Positions 27,965 through 42,900 of a stretch of DNA of 47,152 nucleotides are shown here, in pieces. Made by a program: the position numbers and the translations under genes. The number at the start of each line of letters is the position of its first letter. The first letter of the stretch is position 1. This DNA is from Smittium mucronatum (Eukaryota > Kickxellomycota > Harpellomycetes > Harpellales > Legeriomycetaceae): NCBI GenBank assembly GCA_001953115.1, contig LSSL01000428.1, forward strand, positions 1-47,152, written 5' to 3'. The notes beneath the pieces were generated by a model, which worked only from the letters and a program-made list of their open reading frames with translations, ran no database searches and had not been told where the DNA came from.

Positions 27965-28389
27965 TATTTATATTTATATTTATATTTCATTAATTTTCAA
28001 TAATTCTAAATGCTTTTTCCATCATCCCATATTAAGCGAAAATATCATGAAGGTGATGTGTTTTATTATTTTATATAATTTTGGTTCAAAAAATATTATT
28101 CGAATGATTTTCAGGCAACATAAATTTAAAACATAATATTTTAACGGAATGATTTTCCGGCTCTATTTAAACTTTTTTTTTTTTTGGTTAAATTAAATGA
28201 AATATATATTAGTATTTTGTTAATTCAAATAGCAAACCATTTAAACTCTTCAAATTTGAATGAGTCAATGTTTCGATGTTTCAACTTTGAGTATTACAAG
28301 ACAATATTTAAAAATTTTAGTCTTCCTAGCTCGAATATATTATCCAAAACTTTAATAGCCTTATCCAAAACAGTTGGAGGGGGGTTATT

Positions 28390-28934
28390 TTTATAGATTT
28401 CAACTGGAATAATTACTACTCAGAGCTATTAACCATTTCCGGACCTAAAAATTTCTTGAAATACTATTTGTGTAATTTAGTAATATCCATTCGATGATAG
28501 GTAAAATTGGCTCATTAATAGGGGCCAAGTTTTAATGAAATGATTGAATTGAGCAAAAAACGATGGCTATTTCTGTACCACGGGCTCTGAAAGGGCTAAC
28601 GAATTGGCTGAGTAAAGTACAATCAGCATGCTTTTGGGCAGATTGATTGATGTTTGCCAGCTAGCCTACATATTATTGGAACAAGAGCTGTAGTTTTTAT
28701 GAGCGAACCAGCCATGAATTTGACGTAATAAATACCCTTGGCTTTGATTTCCACGAATTTCCTATTCAAGAACAATAAGACAAATCTGACCAGTAAATAA
28801 AAGCAGCCAATATTTGGCTAATTTGGACGATCTATTAATGTCAGTTTAATGGCCAAAACACAATCGAATACGGATGGTGGTTGGAGGGCAATATATTCCA
28901 GGGCAATTGTTGAAGAATGAATGGGGTTTAAGGT
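28390..28934 (-). pseudogene. Second probable coding relic, minus strand
   Basis: Read on the minus strand, the frame is open from 28934 to 28626 except for one TAG (28818-28820): 38 codons, then 64 codons, of protein-like sequence including QPPSVFDCVLAIKLTLIDRP and FVEIKAKGIYYVKFMAGSL. After a TGA at 28623 the same frame continues protein-like to about 28390, with scattered stops, and includes NSHRFLLNSIISLKLGPY. Beyond that, in a shifted frame between about 28380 and 28180, KAIKVLDNIFELGRLKFL looks like a continuation. I do not recognise the family. Chance is possible, but the density of stops is well below what the base composition predicts. It sits head to head with the LIM gene. Confidence 0.4.
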
Positions 28935-29209
28935 TTAATCACGAGGAATACCAGTTCCGAATTTTGCAATTATTTTAAAATAAAATCTCTAAAGTTTCAA
29001 AAGCGGGCATAGTAATTGCTATTAGTAATACACTACCTTTTATATCCTTAGTACACCTATATAAACACATCTCATTCAATATTTTAACACAACAAAAGCC
29101 ATATAAATTATACTCGTCCCATCCCCCGATCGTATTCAGCTCAAGTTTTTGGTTCTGTCATTTGCCTTTTCAAACAATAAAGTCTCAAAATATAATAGCT
29201 TCATAAAAA
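28935..29209 (+). promoter_or_regulatory. LIM gene upstream region with TATA-like element
   Basis: About 275 bases lie between the minus-strand relic and the LIM start codon. A TATATAAA element at 29058-29065, about 145 bases before the ATG, sits in a locally less A+T-rich stretch and is a plausible TATA box. A C-rich patch (about 29114-29128) lies between it and the gene. Assignment is by position only. Confidence 0.35.
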
Positions 29210-31040
29210 ATGATAAATCGTCAAGATAATCCGAAATGTCCTCGCTGTTCGAAATCTGTTTACATGAACGAAATGGTAAATTTTATTAGTATATTTGTTT
29301 CTCCTTACTCTCCTCATTTTTATCACTTGTCTTTTTTCGAATTTCTTGTGAATTTTTTACCATTAACAATATACTCTCTATTTAAATTCATTAATAGATA
29401 ATGGGTCCAGAAGGTGTTTGGCATAAGAAATGCTTTAGATGCAAGGTTTGAACTTTTCCAACTTTCCGATCTTTTATCTTTAAAAACAGATGAATTGTCA
29501 CAATAGCCAAATGAAATATTCTTTTTGCTTTATCTTCATTTTAAAGTCATTTGTTGTTATTTTATTTAAATTTAAATTTTTAATCTAAAAAATAGAGTTG
29601 CTCAAAAGGGTTGACCGCATTAAACTTCAACGAATATAATAAAGAGGTAATTATATTAATTTTATAGTCTCTTTTAACACTAAATTTTCATTTTGATTCT
29701 TATTTTATTAGATATTCTGCAAAACTTGTTTTGGAAAGGGTATTTCTGTCAATGGTATGTTTGCCTAAATTTAACCCTAGTTTTTAATTCATCGTTTTTG
29801 AATTGTTTGGATGATATAATCTCGCTAATCATCACTCTTTTTATTTAAAAAGCAGAACTCGACTCTAGCAAGATAATAAAAGATGATTATTCCAATATTC
29901 AAGATCTCCCCAACAAAACCCCCGAAAAAACGAACCACGAATCCCCAAACGATTCTCCTACGACTAAAACGGTTCAGTACTCGCCTTCTACAGTATTCAG
30001 TCGTAGAAGCTCCAAATTAGTAATACCCCCTACTAAGGATACTTGCCCTAGATGTTTGAAACCCATTTTTGCGGCTGAAAAGGTTATTGGACCATCTGGT
30101 CCTTATCACAAAACCTGTTTCAGGTGTAAAGATTGCAGTAAGTCTCTGGCATCTTCTAAAGTCGCTGACAGGGGTGGTGAGGCTTATTGTACCTCTTGCT
30201 ACGATAAGAATTGGGGGCCCAAGAGTTTCCAGTACTCAGAAGTCGGTGGCTTTACGGGGCTGGCCAATTCTACAAGGTCTAATTTCTCTAAATCGGCTAT
30301 TAGCCCTCCAAATGAAAATAAGTTTCCAATTAAACCCGAATCTCCAAGTTTGAATCTCTTATCGGATCAGACCATCCGTGACGGCAGTCAAATAAAATTT
30401 GAGAATTCATCTACTCGTGATTCAAATTTCGACATGCAATTTAATTACAAAGATGGCACTGATCTTGGCTCTAAATTATCAAACATCGATCAGTCCGGGT
30501 CTGTCACTCTAAAAGGGGTTTCCAATTTAAATAGGCCATATTCTACACTCTCATATAGTGGGAAATCAGTTAAGGATATTTCTCCCACCAACATTCAGTT
30601 TACTGACAATTTGCGTTCTCTTTCCAGTTATTCTAGTTCGACACAACGAGCTAGTTATGTTCCGAAAAAGCCCGTTTTTACAATTAAACCCGATATATGC
30701 CCAAGATGCGATAAAAATATCTATGCAGCTGAAATGGTATAGCCCGTTATGTTAATTATTTTTTTTATTTTTGGCTTTTTCGATTTTTAGTAGTTTTTAA
30801 ACATTATCCCATCTTATTAACGACTATATTCTATTTTTACAATGTTCCATATATTACCAGGCTACATGTGCAGGAAGAAAATACCACCGAAAATGCGTAA
30901 CATGTTTTAAATGCCGTAAATCAATCAATTCAAGAGATATGTCAGATCGAGATAATGAAATATACTGCAATATGTGTTATGGTCGTCTTTTTGGACCCAA
31001 AGGCTTTGGGATTACTCATGGCGAAACTTTTATGGCATAG
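29210..31040 (+). CDS. Three-LIM-domain protein (cysteine/glycine-rich protein type)
   Basis: Six exons: 29210-29275, 29398-29445, 29596-29646, 29712-29754, 29856-30736 and 30861-31040, giving 422 residues. Each LIM domain shows the full two-zinc ligand set with 17-residue spacers. LIM1 has C10, C13, H31, C34, C37, C40, C58, C61. LIM2 has C133, C136, H154, C157, C160, C163, C181, C184. LIM3 has C351, C354, H372, C375, C378, C381, C399, C402. LIM2 ends in NWGPKSF and LIM3 in GRLFGPKGFG, the glycine-rich tail of CRP/CSRP proteins, which act as actin-associated or transcriptional scaffolds. Long Ser-rich linkers separate the domains. LIM1 is spread over four small exons. The exon 5 acceptor is a tandem AAG-CAG, so use of 29853 instead would add one Ala in frame. 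The exon 2 donor is weak (GTTTGA after AAG). The partner and cell location are unknown. Confidence 0.9.
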
Positions 31041-31373
31041 GCTCTGTTCTTTCTCGCTTCTATTGGTCGATCTCTTGGACCTCGACTTCTTTTGGAAGAT
31101 ATTCCGCTAATAAGTGGTCTGTTTCTTTTCATATAGCCAATCGTATTTTTATTTTGTCAAGATAAAACCTATTTTTATAGAAATTAAGCCCCGTCAATCC
31201 AATAAAATCCAATGTACACTATTTCTAAATAAATATTCCAAAACTTTTTCACCAATAGCAGCGTCTCAATATTTGGGGGTATATATATAAAAAAAAAATT
31301 CCCAATTCGATATATAACGATTTAAAAAGCTAAAGTTTGCAAATTTTAAAGGTTTTTAGCATCAAGTTTAAAA
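31041..31373. other. Spacer between LIM gene and ELP3
   Basis: A 333-base spacer between two genes on the same strand. It includes the LIM 3' end, a short C/T-rich stretch and a G run followed by TA repeats near 31276-31290. It presumably also contains the ELP3 promoter. No separate gene was seen; the open frame crossing its first part is an out-of-frame shadow of LIM3. Confidence 0.5.
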
Positions 31374-34102
<2,729 letters not shown>

Positions 34103-34521
34103 AAAAATTCGGTGCTAAACTTGAAAAAAAAATAAAGAAAAAAACTATTAAGATATTAGACATGAAGTATAACCCTTTTGCCCATACATGATTTTACACT
34201 GACTCTCGCAACATTTGGTACATCATCCCTTATTCAATTCTCAGTAATGGACGTTTTTTTTTATTTGTTGATACCACCACACTTTAATATTTATTTTATG
34301 AATCTAAAGTAGTGGGTATGTCAAGTATTTTTGCCTTTAAATGGTTTTTTACAATAAACGGAATTGCAAATCAGTTATTTGACTATCAAAGTGTCTTTTT
34401 TTAATATATTTTTGTTATTACAAATAAGATTTCATTAGCATTAGATGCTGTAAATACTCAATAAACATATGGGAGAAAAATGGGATTAGTTAATAATGTG
34501 TGGATTCCAAATTTGAAAAAA
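34103..34521. other. ELP3 downstream region
   Basis: About 420 bases after the ELP3 stop, A+T-rich with several AATAAA-like signals (for example near 34127). No further coding sequence was seen before the minus-strand exon-like frame that begins at 34522. Confidence 0.5.
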
Positions 34522-34746
34522 TCATTCTTCTAATAGAAAACATTCAGCAAATTTACCAGATTTGGATCCAATTCGCCATAAAATGAGTTCTGCTAATTTA
34601 TGAGTGAAATGTTTTACACGCTCCCATTTGTTGCTGCTAAAAGTGGTTGGTTCGCTGAAAGCTGCAATTCCAGACATTTGTCCTGATTTAGATATAAAAA
34701 TAGTGGTATAATTGGCTGTATATGAAACTGCTTTAAAAGAGTCAGC
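34522..34746 (-). CDS. Unannotated exon-like frame, possible proteasome-chaperone-3-like fragment
   Basis: A 74-codon stop-free minus-strand frame ending in TGA at 34522-34524. It begins directly after a pyrimidine-rich TTTTTTCTATAG (34747-34758), a good 3' splice site. Composition is that of an ordinary protein, with YTTIFISKSGQMSGIAAF followed by KWERVKHFTHKLAELILW. A beta-strand followed by G-x-M-x and then an EP pair, then an amphipathic helix, loosely recalls proteasome assembly chaperone 3, which is of similar small size; this is weak inference. No ATG-bearing first exon was found. A GTAAAT donor around 34864-34869 on the minus strand would put an upstream exon on top of the start of the neighbouring + gene. 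It may be a real antisense gene, a truncated relic, or chance. Confidence 0.35.
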   Translation of the reverse strand, partial: ADSFKAVSYTANYTTIFISKSGQMSGIAAFSEPTTFSSNKWERVKHFTHKLAELILWRIGSKSGKFAECFLLEE

Positions 34747-34918
34747 CTATAGAAAAAAGCTAAAAATGACCAGAGTGGCAATTTTTTTTTGACTTTTTTA
34801 GGAAAATAGGGCGACTTTTAAATTTTTTTGCCGGGTTTTGTTGACTTTTTAAAACAGATTATTTACATTTGATGTATTTAGATATTTAATTCTTGTAAAA
34901 GTATATAGTAAATCTATA

Positions 34919-36386
34919 ATGGTCCCTGAAAACAAACAAGGCAACAACTTTCCCAATTACGGCAATTCCCAGCCGCAAAACCATGTAATTCCACAATCTG
35001 CGGACAAATCACAAAATATACAAAACAGCCAGCAAGCACGCGAATACGCGCCCGACAAACAATTCTCGAACCAAGCCCAGATTTATTACAACAATGGAAC
35101 TCCGCTCAGAAATCTGCAGCCGTTTGAGCCTTCTGTTACCCCCATTGCCCAGAACATGCATCCACAACATCAAATCCCACAAATGACACCCTACCATCAT
35201 CTCCAAAACGTTCCCCATGGCCTACACAATCAAATGTACATTAATAGCCCCATGTATCCCCAAAACTATAACCCAAATCTCCAGCAGCAATTCCGGATGC
35301 CCCCTCAAATGAATCCTAGGGTGATTAATCCAAACATGCTTTCTTACAACCAGAATCAGTTCCATCAGGCTCAAATGATGAACTCTAACCAGCAAATGTT
35401 GCAAACCCCCTTACCTGAAAAGCTAAATAAACCTAAAAACACTACTACTACTACCAATACTACTACCAATACTAATAAGACGCCTGCCTTTCCCCAAAAT
35501 CAAAGGAATTCCAGTACTCCTTTCACATCAAATAATTCTGATTCTGTTACCCAGTACAAAGCAAAAAGAAGAAAGGTTTCTATTCCAATACACCTTAGTT
35601 TTTATTTTATTTTATTTTATCAATCTTACTTTCTTGGCTTGTAATTTTCCTTTATTTGAGCTAAAAATTCGATATTTTTGACTTTGTCTATTAGAAGCAA
35701 AACACAACTAAAGCAGAAATTCTAGATTTGGAAGATAGTCTGCCTATGGGTGACGAGTTCGACAAATATAACTTGCGGGATATAGCGATTGCTAGATACC
35801 AAAGATACCACGATTACATTGCTTCTATTTTCTCTCCTTTGACCATAGGTACGCTCTTTACTTTACTATTATTCCTCACCTACTTTAAGATTGCCATTAT
35901 CGGTTCCGATGTTTTTTTACATTATACATTTTATTCAAAAAAATAAAAATATTCTTCAACTCTTTAGATTCAAAGCATCAACCCGACTTTTACTCCTCTT
36001 TGGATAAAGATAAAATGATGGCCAGCCTAAAAAAACTTGAAACTGAGATTGAAAACCTAAAATCAAAACATTCAGAATCTAAAGAATCTAATCAGAAAAT
36101 TTCATTACTATATTCTGAGTTAATTGAGAGCTTAAAATCAGCTGACTCGGAAAAGGTTACTTTCCAATACTACATTGCCCTTCATTTATACTCTTATTAC
36201 CCCTTTTTCCCCCTTTCTGAAATAATCTCATTTATCATTTCTGTTTATTAGCTAAAGGAAACAGAATCGAAACTTTTGGATTTGTTTAACATTAAAAACT
36301 TTGAAACTATGGAAAGCAATTACTCCAAAGTGCCTATAGATTCCCTCCCAGAAAGCTCTTCAGATATCAAATACATGTCACTATAA
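34919..36386 (+). CDS. Gln/Asn/Pro-rich protein with BAF57 (SMARCE1)-like C-terminal region
   Basis: Four exons: 34919-35575, 35695-35848, 35968-36155 and 36252-36386, giving 377 residues with all phases closing. Residues 1-219 are rich in Gln, Asn, Pro and Met, and likely disordered, ending in a basic KAKRRK nuclear-signal-like patch. Residues 238-266 (GDEFDKYNLRDIAIARYQRY plus HDYIASIFS) resemble the block of the SWI/SNF subunit BAF57/SMARCE1 that follows its HMG box, around the ARFQRNH motif. As in BAF57, a coiled coil follows (about 284-345, Leu/Lys/Glu/Ser-rich). No HMG box is present in any exon. The inferred role is a chromatin-remodelling subunit, but this rests on remembered similarity and is tentative. 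Exons 1 and 3 both end AAG before weak GTT donors. The start ATG follows TATA. Confidence 0.8.
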
Positions 36387-36972
36387 AATCATTTATATTC
36401 TCTTTGTGATAACTCTATATCCATTACAATAATATTGCTATAACACCCAACTCTTTTTTCTTTTTTCTATTCTTTATCGAAATGTTCTAATTATATGCTA
36501 GAAAAAATTATTTCCAGAAATATTATACAAAGTTGCATTAAAAATATTACTATCAAATATTCAGTCTTTTACTTTCCTTCTCAAATCGCCATCCCGCCAA
36601 TCATTTCCTAAAATGATAAATTAACTGGTCTTCACCATTAAGTCTGATTTTATTGGCCAATCTCAAATCCAAATCATAAAAAGTAATTTTTTTTTTTCTA
36701 GCTAAAAATTTTTTTTTTTCATTAAAGCCTAATAGTAGTAGAATGGGAGGAAAGCAGAATCTATGCAACGTTTGATATTAAATAAAAAACAAACTAGATT
36801 TAAACTGATATCCAATTCTAAATCCTGTCCCTAAATTTCTTTGTTTCTCTATCTATTTTTTTTTATTTTCTACCAGAGTTTTCATTCACTACCCTTCCAT
36901 AGCAGTAACATTCTAGCACCTGTTTTGTATATACAAATAATTTAAAGGTCCGAAAAATTACAAAAAAAAAAA
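36387..36972. other. Spacer and presumed UTP10 promoter
   Basis: A 586-base spacer in which the + strand is clearly pyrimidine-rich, with T runs at about 36690-36720 and C/T tracts near 36831-36900, and a pure A run immediately before the UTP10 ATG. No gene, TATA element or RNA was recognised. Confidence 0.5.
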
Positions 36973-39900
36973 ATGTCTCTTGCTCAGCAACTATACCGGA
37001 TCCAGGCAGTGGATAGATTGGCAACTACCGAGAAAGCTTTGACTCAGAGAGCTTCTTTGATCTTTGATTCTAAACGCGCTTCCGAGTTAGGAATTGACGA
37101 TATCTATGAAATCGGTCTAGAAGGCCTAAATTCTCTGATCCAGATGGACTCTAATTTCACCCGTTTCTCTGCTACTTTGTTTTCTCTCTCTTACAAGAAT
37201 TTCGACCGTATCTTGAAAACTCAGCACGAGAATTTGATTCTCGACGACGAAATTTTAGATTTCCTGTTTTGTTTGGGTCCTTACTTCCTTACTAAACCTG
37301 CTGGTCTAGCCCTCGAATGGCTTTTGAGGAGATTTAGGTATACTCATCTATGTATTTTTTAGTTTTCCTCAACAGATTTATTAAAAAGATCTCTTTTATT
37401 ATTGTTCATACTCTATTTTTTTTTTTTTTTTACATTAATAGAACTTGATTTTTTATTATTATTTTAGAATCGAGGAATTCAACTCAAAAGAACTCTTTGC
37501 TACTTTTCTTCCCTACCACTACACTAATGCTTTTCTTGCTATAATAACGGCAGTTCGCGTGCCTAGTGCTGATATGAACTTGCTTGGTTTCTTGCCCGCT
37601 TTTCGCAAATCTCGCCAGCTCCTCGATCGTAATACCATCGTCCAGCAGATGAAATTCAACCGCGCTTTTGCTGAATTTGTCAATGATTACATTTATAGAG
37701 CTTTCAGATTTGGTTCTCATTACGATACCCTTGTTTCCTTCTACTCTTCAATCAACGTTGAATACGTCGACTCTTTCAAACAAGCCAACAATGAAGTTCT
37801 CAACTTCCAGATTCCTTTAGTTTTCAAAGGTTTGTCTATAAAGAATGAAAATGTACAAACTTCAAACTACCTCATTCTGTCAGTCCTCTCTGGAAAATTC
37901 TTTTTTAGTAATGATGTTTTCGAAAGATTAGTTCAATCCATAATCAAAAATCGATGCAACGACCAACTAGCCGCTTATTGTTTCATCAAACTTGTCATCT
38001 CCCAAAACATCTCTTCAAAGAACTTGTCTGATGACTTGGTTTCCTTTATTTCCAATTACCCCGACTTTTTCAAAGTTTTGGATACAGTCCCCAAAGATTA
38101 CTTTGCTACTGCTGCACTATCTCCTTTCTTAGAAAAGGCCGTTGATATATCATCGAAGTTTAGCAATAAAAGCTCCCCCTTCATTAATATCCTAATCAAT
38201 CTAGATCTTTCAAGCGATATTTTCAACCGCAATATTCTTGAAGCTCTTCTTATGAACTATGCCAATTATTGGCTTTATTACGATTCTTCTAAAGAAACAT
38301 CTGACAATAGAGACTACGTTTTAAATACAAAAAACATCCTTATCCATCTCTTTTTCAAATTTCCCACTTTAATGGAAACTTCAGTATCAAAAATTATCGA
38401 ACAAGTCGTTTCCATATCCAGTGAGAAATCTATCAAGAATTCCACTGTGGATGCTGTTTTCAGCAAAATATATGAAATATCTTGCTCTAGATTTAATCCG
38501 TCCACTTCCAGTACCTCTCGCAAAGATGTCCAGAGACTCAAAACTTTCCCCGTAAAATCTACTGGTTCTGGCCTTTACGTAAGTTTAAACAGTTTTGTTC
38601 CAGAAATAAGATTGACTGCTGTCAGAGAACTCTCCAAGCTTATAAATGACATCAACATCAGTAACAAAACTAAGAAGAGTAACTCTTTTGACTTTGAAGA
38701 GGTTTCTTCTTTGGTAATCGAAAGACTTAAAGATCACGACCCTAAAGTTTTGGCTGAAATTCTTAAACTGGATCTTCTTAACTATTTAAGCCCCAGTGTT
38801 TTAGTAAGCTCTATTTCTGATTTGGTGAATAGTAATCTATCCACTGCATTGGACTTGAAATCTGAAATATCGTCTCAATTGATCAAACCTAAAATATTCT
38901 CTGACTCAGATACTGGAACTAAAGCCATCATTGTCTTGTTTGTTCTTGCCTTTAATGCCTCATCTCCTGTTTACACATCTCTAGAAATGTTGGGAAATCT
39001 ATCAAAATTACTCGAAGCTAACCATGAATTCCGTTCTTTATCGAAAATTTCTAAATATGTTGCTCAACTCAAGGCTTCGAAATCTTACACACACGGTATT
39101 TTCTTCTCCAGAATGATTATTTTCTTTTCTGAAAACTTGTTTTCCCTGGATTCCCCAAAAAACCAAATTATCATCACACCATTAGCTAAGTTAATGTTTG
39201 AAAGCTCTAACTCCCTATTGAAATCTGTGACTTTGATTTCATTCGCCATATTCTCTAGTGTGAATAAAGTTTCGTCTCAAACTTTGACTTTTACTGAATA
39301 TTTTCCAAAAATCTTGGATTATTGCTTCAGCTCTTCCTCGAAATCTCAATTTCTAAACAAAAACAGCAACCATGTTAAAGAATCAATCAAGATAACTGGA
39401 GATTGTTACGAAAAGTCTTTGGATGATTGGTTTGATTCAATTTCCAATATTTACCAAACCCATTCCAACAAACTAGACAATGCCAAAGACTTGTTGGGAT
39501 TCACGTCTTTATCCATTTTGATAAAATGTTTGGGTTCTCCTGAATCATACCCAAAAAATACTTGGCTATCCTCCTACGAGATTCAGGATGATTCCTCCTC
39601 TAAAAATTACTTTAATACTTTAAAAAAAATCTATTCTCTCTCTATTTCTGAGTCACAAGGAATTTCTCTTATTGGTGGTGTGATTATAGGTCAGCTATAT
39701 ACTTGCTGTCTCAAAGACGAATGGGTTCAGTTTTTGCTGAGCTTTGCTATTGATAATCAATCCCCATCATATCTAAGAGTTTTAACTATTCATGTCTTGG
39801 CCACTTTTATCAAATCATCTGTTCCCAAGGGCGAAGCACTCGCTTCTGATGAAATCCAAATGATTGATTATCAAATCTTAATCCCATCTATAATGTCACT

Positions 39901-42900
39901 CTTGTATGACTCTGACCAAAAAATCAGAGCGGCTTCCGTGATTTTATTAAATTCATTGGATTACAACTATGATTACTACTTTAGTCTGGTTTCAGGAAAG
40001 AACGTTAAAAAATCTAAAAAGGATAAACTCATCGAAGACGCAGCTGTATACAAATCCTTTGAATTTTACGGCAATAACTCTAAGGATTTGCAATATCTTC
40101 CCACAGACGTTGCTGCCTATATAGTCAAGATAATGGCTTCACAGTCAAACGAGCTCGAGTCTAATGCCACATTTATCTCATCCTTTGTTCAAATTGCTAC
40201 TGGTACTTTAAGTTCAACCAGTAAAGCAATCAGAAAACTGAATTCAAAGGGATATGGAAATGCCCTTGTAACTGTTGCCCTTTCACACGCATGTTGTGCA
40301 CCTAACGGTTCAATATCAACTGACGTTTTTTCTCAAACCGAGAACTCTTTGTTGAATATCCTTTGTGAATCAGTTAAAGCGGACCAATATTATCTAGTCT
40401 ACTCTGCTCTGGAAAGATATATCAACATCATATCCTCTAAAGCTGGTATTCCTTCCCCTGACTCATTTGTCGATAAAAACTTCCGCTTGGTTTTGAAATG
40501 TTTTAATACAAACATCATTGATTTGAATAATACAGAGACATTAGAGAAACAGGGCATTGATGGAGGAAAAAGTTCATTACCATTCAATAAATTTTTGGAG
40601 CTCGTTAAAGGGTCTGATATCTCAAACATTAAGCGTCACGAATTGGAGGCTGATTCCTTTGAGTCTTGGGATAATGTATCTAAAGCTTCTGCATACTTCC
40701 AAAGTTTAGCATTCAGTCATTTGAGCAAAGATCTCTCCTCTTCATTAGATAGTGACAAGAAATCGATTGTTTTGGATTTGATTCTAAACATAAGTTCACT
40801 TGGAGCTATATCAACTTTTATTCCTGGAAATTCAGTTACTATAAAGGAAGTATTCTCAAGCCTTGACCTTAGTCCGATTATGGTCTCTGATCAACTCTAT
40901 TCTTGGGCCTCAAAGCTAAATGATATTGAAGTTGATGATAGTGAAAAGACCACTAAAAAACAAAGAAATAACTCTACCGGATCCTTAAAATCCAGTAAAA
41001 GTGAGACAGAGCTGGAGAATATCTTTTCAGCCTTAGTTGTTTTATTAGAGATGATTTCTTCACAAAGTGCCGAAGTTAAGAATAGTCCTCTCCTAATCAA
41101 TCCTCTGTTTGAACTGTTAGCTAGTGTAAACGGAGTAGATAGGATTATTAAATCCAAAGCCGTACACAATGATCTATTAGCCAATTCTGGAAGCGATAAA
41201 TCAGTCTCTAAAGAATATTCTAAGCAGCTTGTAATCAATATTCTACTCGACATATTTAACAAGACCAATGAGGATAACATCGTGATCGACGATTCATTAA
41301 TCAGGGTTGATGTAATAGTAAATGTTCTTAGATCATCAACTAGTTTACAATCCCAGAGCCAAGCACTGTTGCTTTTAGCCTCAATTGCTTCACAGCATTC
41401 CGGTATAGTTTTACACCACGTTATGGCAATATTCACGTTTATGGGAGATAGTGTTCTTCGCCAAGATGATAGCTATACACTCCACGTCATTAGTCAAGCA
41501 GTTGTTAAAATAATCCCATCTCTACTAAAAAGTTCTGCAAACAGATCCGATGAAAGTGGGGACGTTGAAATGAGCACAAATGAAACTAAAGAAATAGTCA
41601 AGAACAAATCGGTTATTTCTGTATTGAGAGTCTTTGTGGATTCACTTCCTTATATCCCACAACATAGAAGACTTCCTCTCTTCAAACTGTTGCTTGAAAC
41701 CATTGGTGTTGAGGAATACGGTAGCTACATGTTTATTTTGATTTTGGAGAAATACTCAATCAAACAGACGAAATCATCTAATACCAAAAATGACCAATAT
41801 TCCGAGGCAGCAAATATATTTTCACGAGAAGATTACATGGACTTTTTGATAGCACTTTCATTGGAATTCGATCCAAAGATTATCATTTCAGTTATGATTG
41901 GGCTTGTAAACGAGATGCTCACTTTGCCAGCCGATAAACCAACGAACCCAGACGAAATGAATATATTAATTGAAAATACAGTTCTCGATTTAACTAGATT
42001 GAATTTAAAGCAACAAGTAGGTTTTAGATTGGCTGTTACTGACTTTATTAACAAAATACTGTCTACAAATGACTATGAAAATGTTGATGACAAAAAAGAA
42101 AAACTGATAGTGGATCAAATGCTTGAAACACTAGTTTTCGTGATGCTTGAATTTGTTACTGTTTGGAACGACCAGTTCAAATTGTTGAAGTCTAAATCTA
42201 GCTCAAAATCAGTGGCTAAGCTTGGAGAAATGGTTGTGGAGGGCAACTATTTGATGATAGATTATGCAGTAGGTCAGCTGGATTATTCTCTGTTTTCACG
42301 CACAGTTTTACGACTACTTGGACATAAAAGCTTTGATGTACGTAGAAAGATATTGGAGCTTTTGTCTATAAAAATTGATGAATTTTCAGGGTACCTATTT
42401 GATGAATACGATGTAAATGGAAAAAATGCAGGTATGGAGTCGATAGGCGATCTAATAACAGAGAATTCAGGCTGGTCTAGTTCAGACGTTGCATCAGCTG
42501 AGAGTTTAGTTGAGCTTATTCCGAGTCTGTTGAATGTAATAGAAACACATAACAACGGGTCTCTTACTGGAGACGATGTGGCCTCTTCAGTTGATATTAC
42601 ACAATCAGCGATATTGTGCTTGTCTACATTGTCACAATATTTCAGTTCCATATTTTATTCGTCGTTCCTTCCTATTTTCGATGCTGTTTTAGGAATTGGA
42701 AAATTAAAGGGCAAGAATTTCAATCTTATTGATAGCGAAAACCAGTTGGTCAGATCATCATTATTTGCACTTTTAGCTAGACTTATTAATGGCCTTGGAA
42801 TTAGGGCTATTGCGTACATGCCCAAATTGATGCCAATACTTTTGAAATTGGTAAACGAGAGCTTCAGTATGCTATACAACCCCAACAACCGTATTCGTCA

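Larger units (their letters stand above)
14758..28180. other. Long A+T-rich gene-free desert (central)
   Basis: More than 13 kb contain no gene that I can support. The first 2 kb are of intermediate composition. From about 17.2 kb onward the sequence is overwhelmingly A and T, with many homopolymer runs and simple repeats: ATG units near 17186, TCTTTA units near 19137, TA runs near 23414 and 25081, AAT units near 24966 and AT units near 27939. Short perfect inverted repeats occur at 19689-19712 and 26310-26331. No tandem satellite, terminal repeat, transposase or reverse transcriptase signature was seen. It may be an A+T isochore, a regional centromere or old mutated repeats. Confidence 0.6.

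Noticed and set aside
28184..28396. 70-codon plus-strand open frame
   Set aside because: It starts at TTG, has no motif, and overlaps the more protein-like minus-strand relic.
30974..31165. 63-codon frame after the LIM gene
   Set aside because: It is the shifted reading of the LIM3 exon running into the 3' region.
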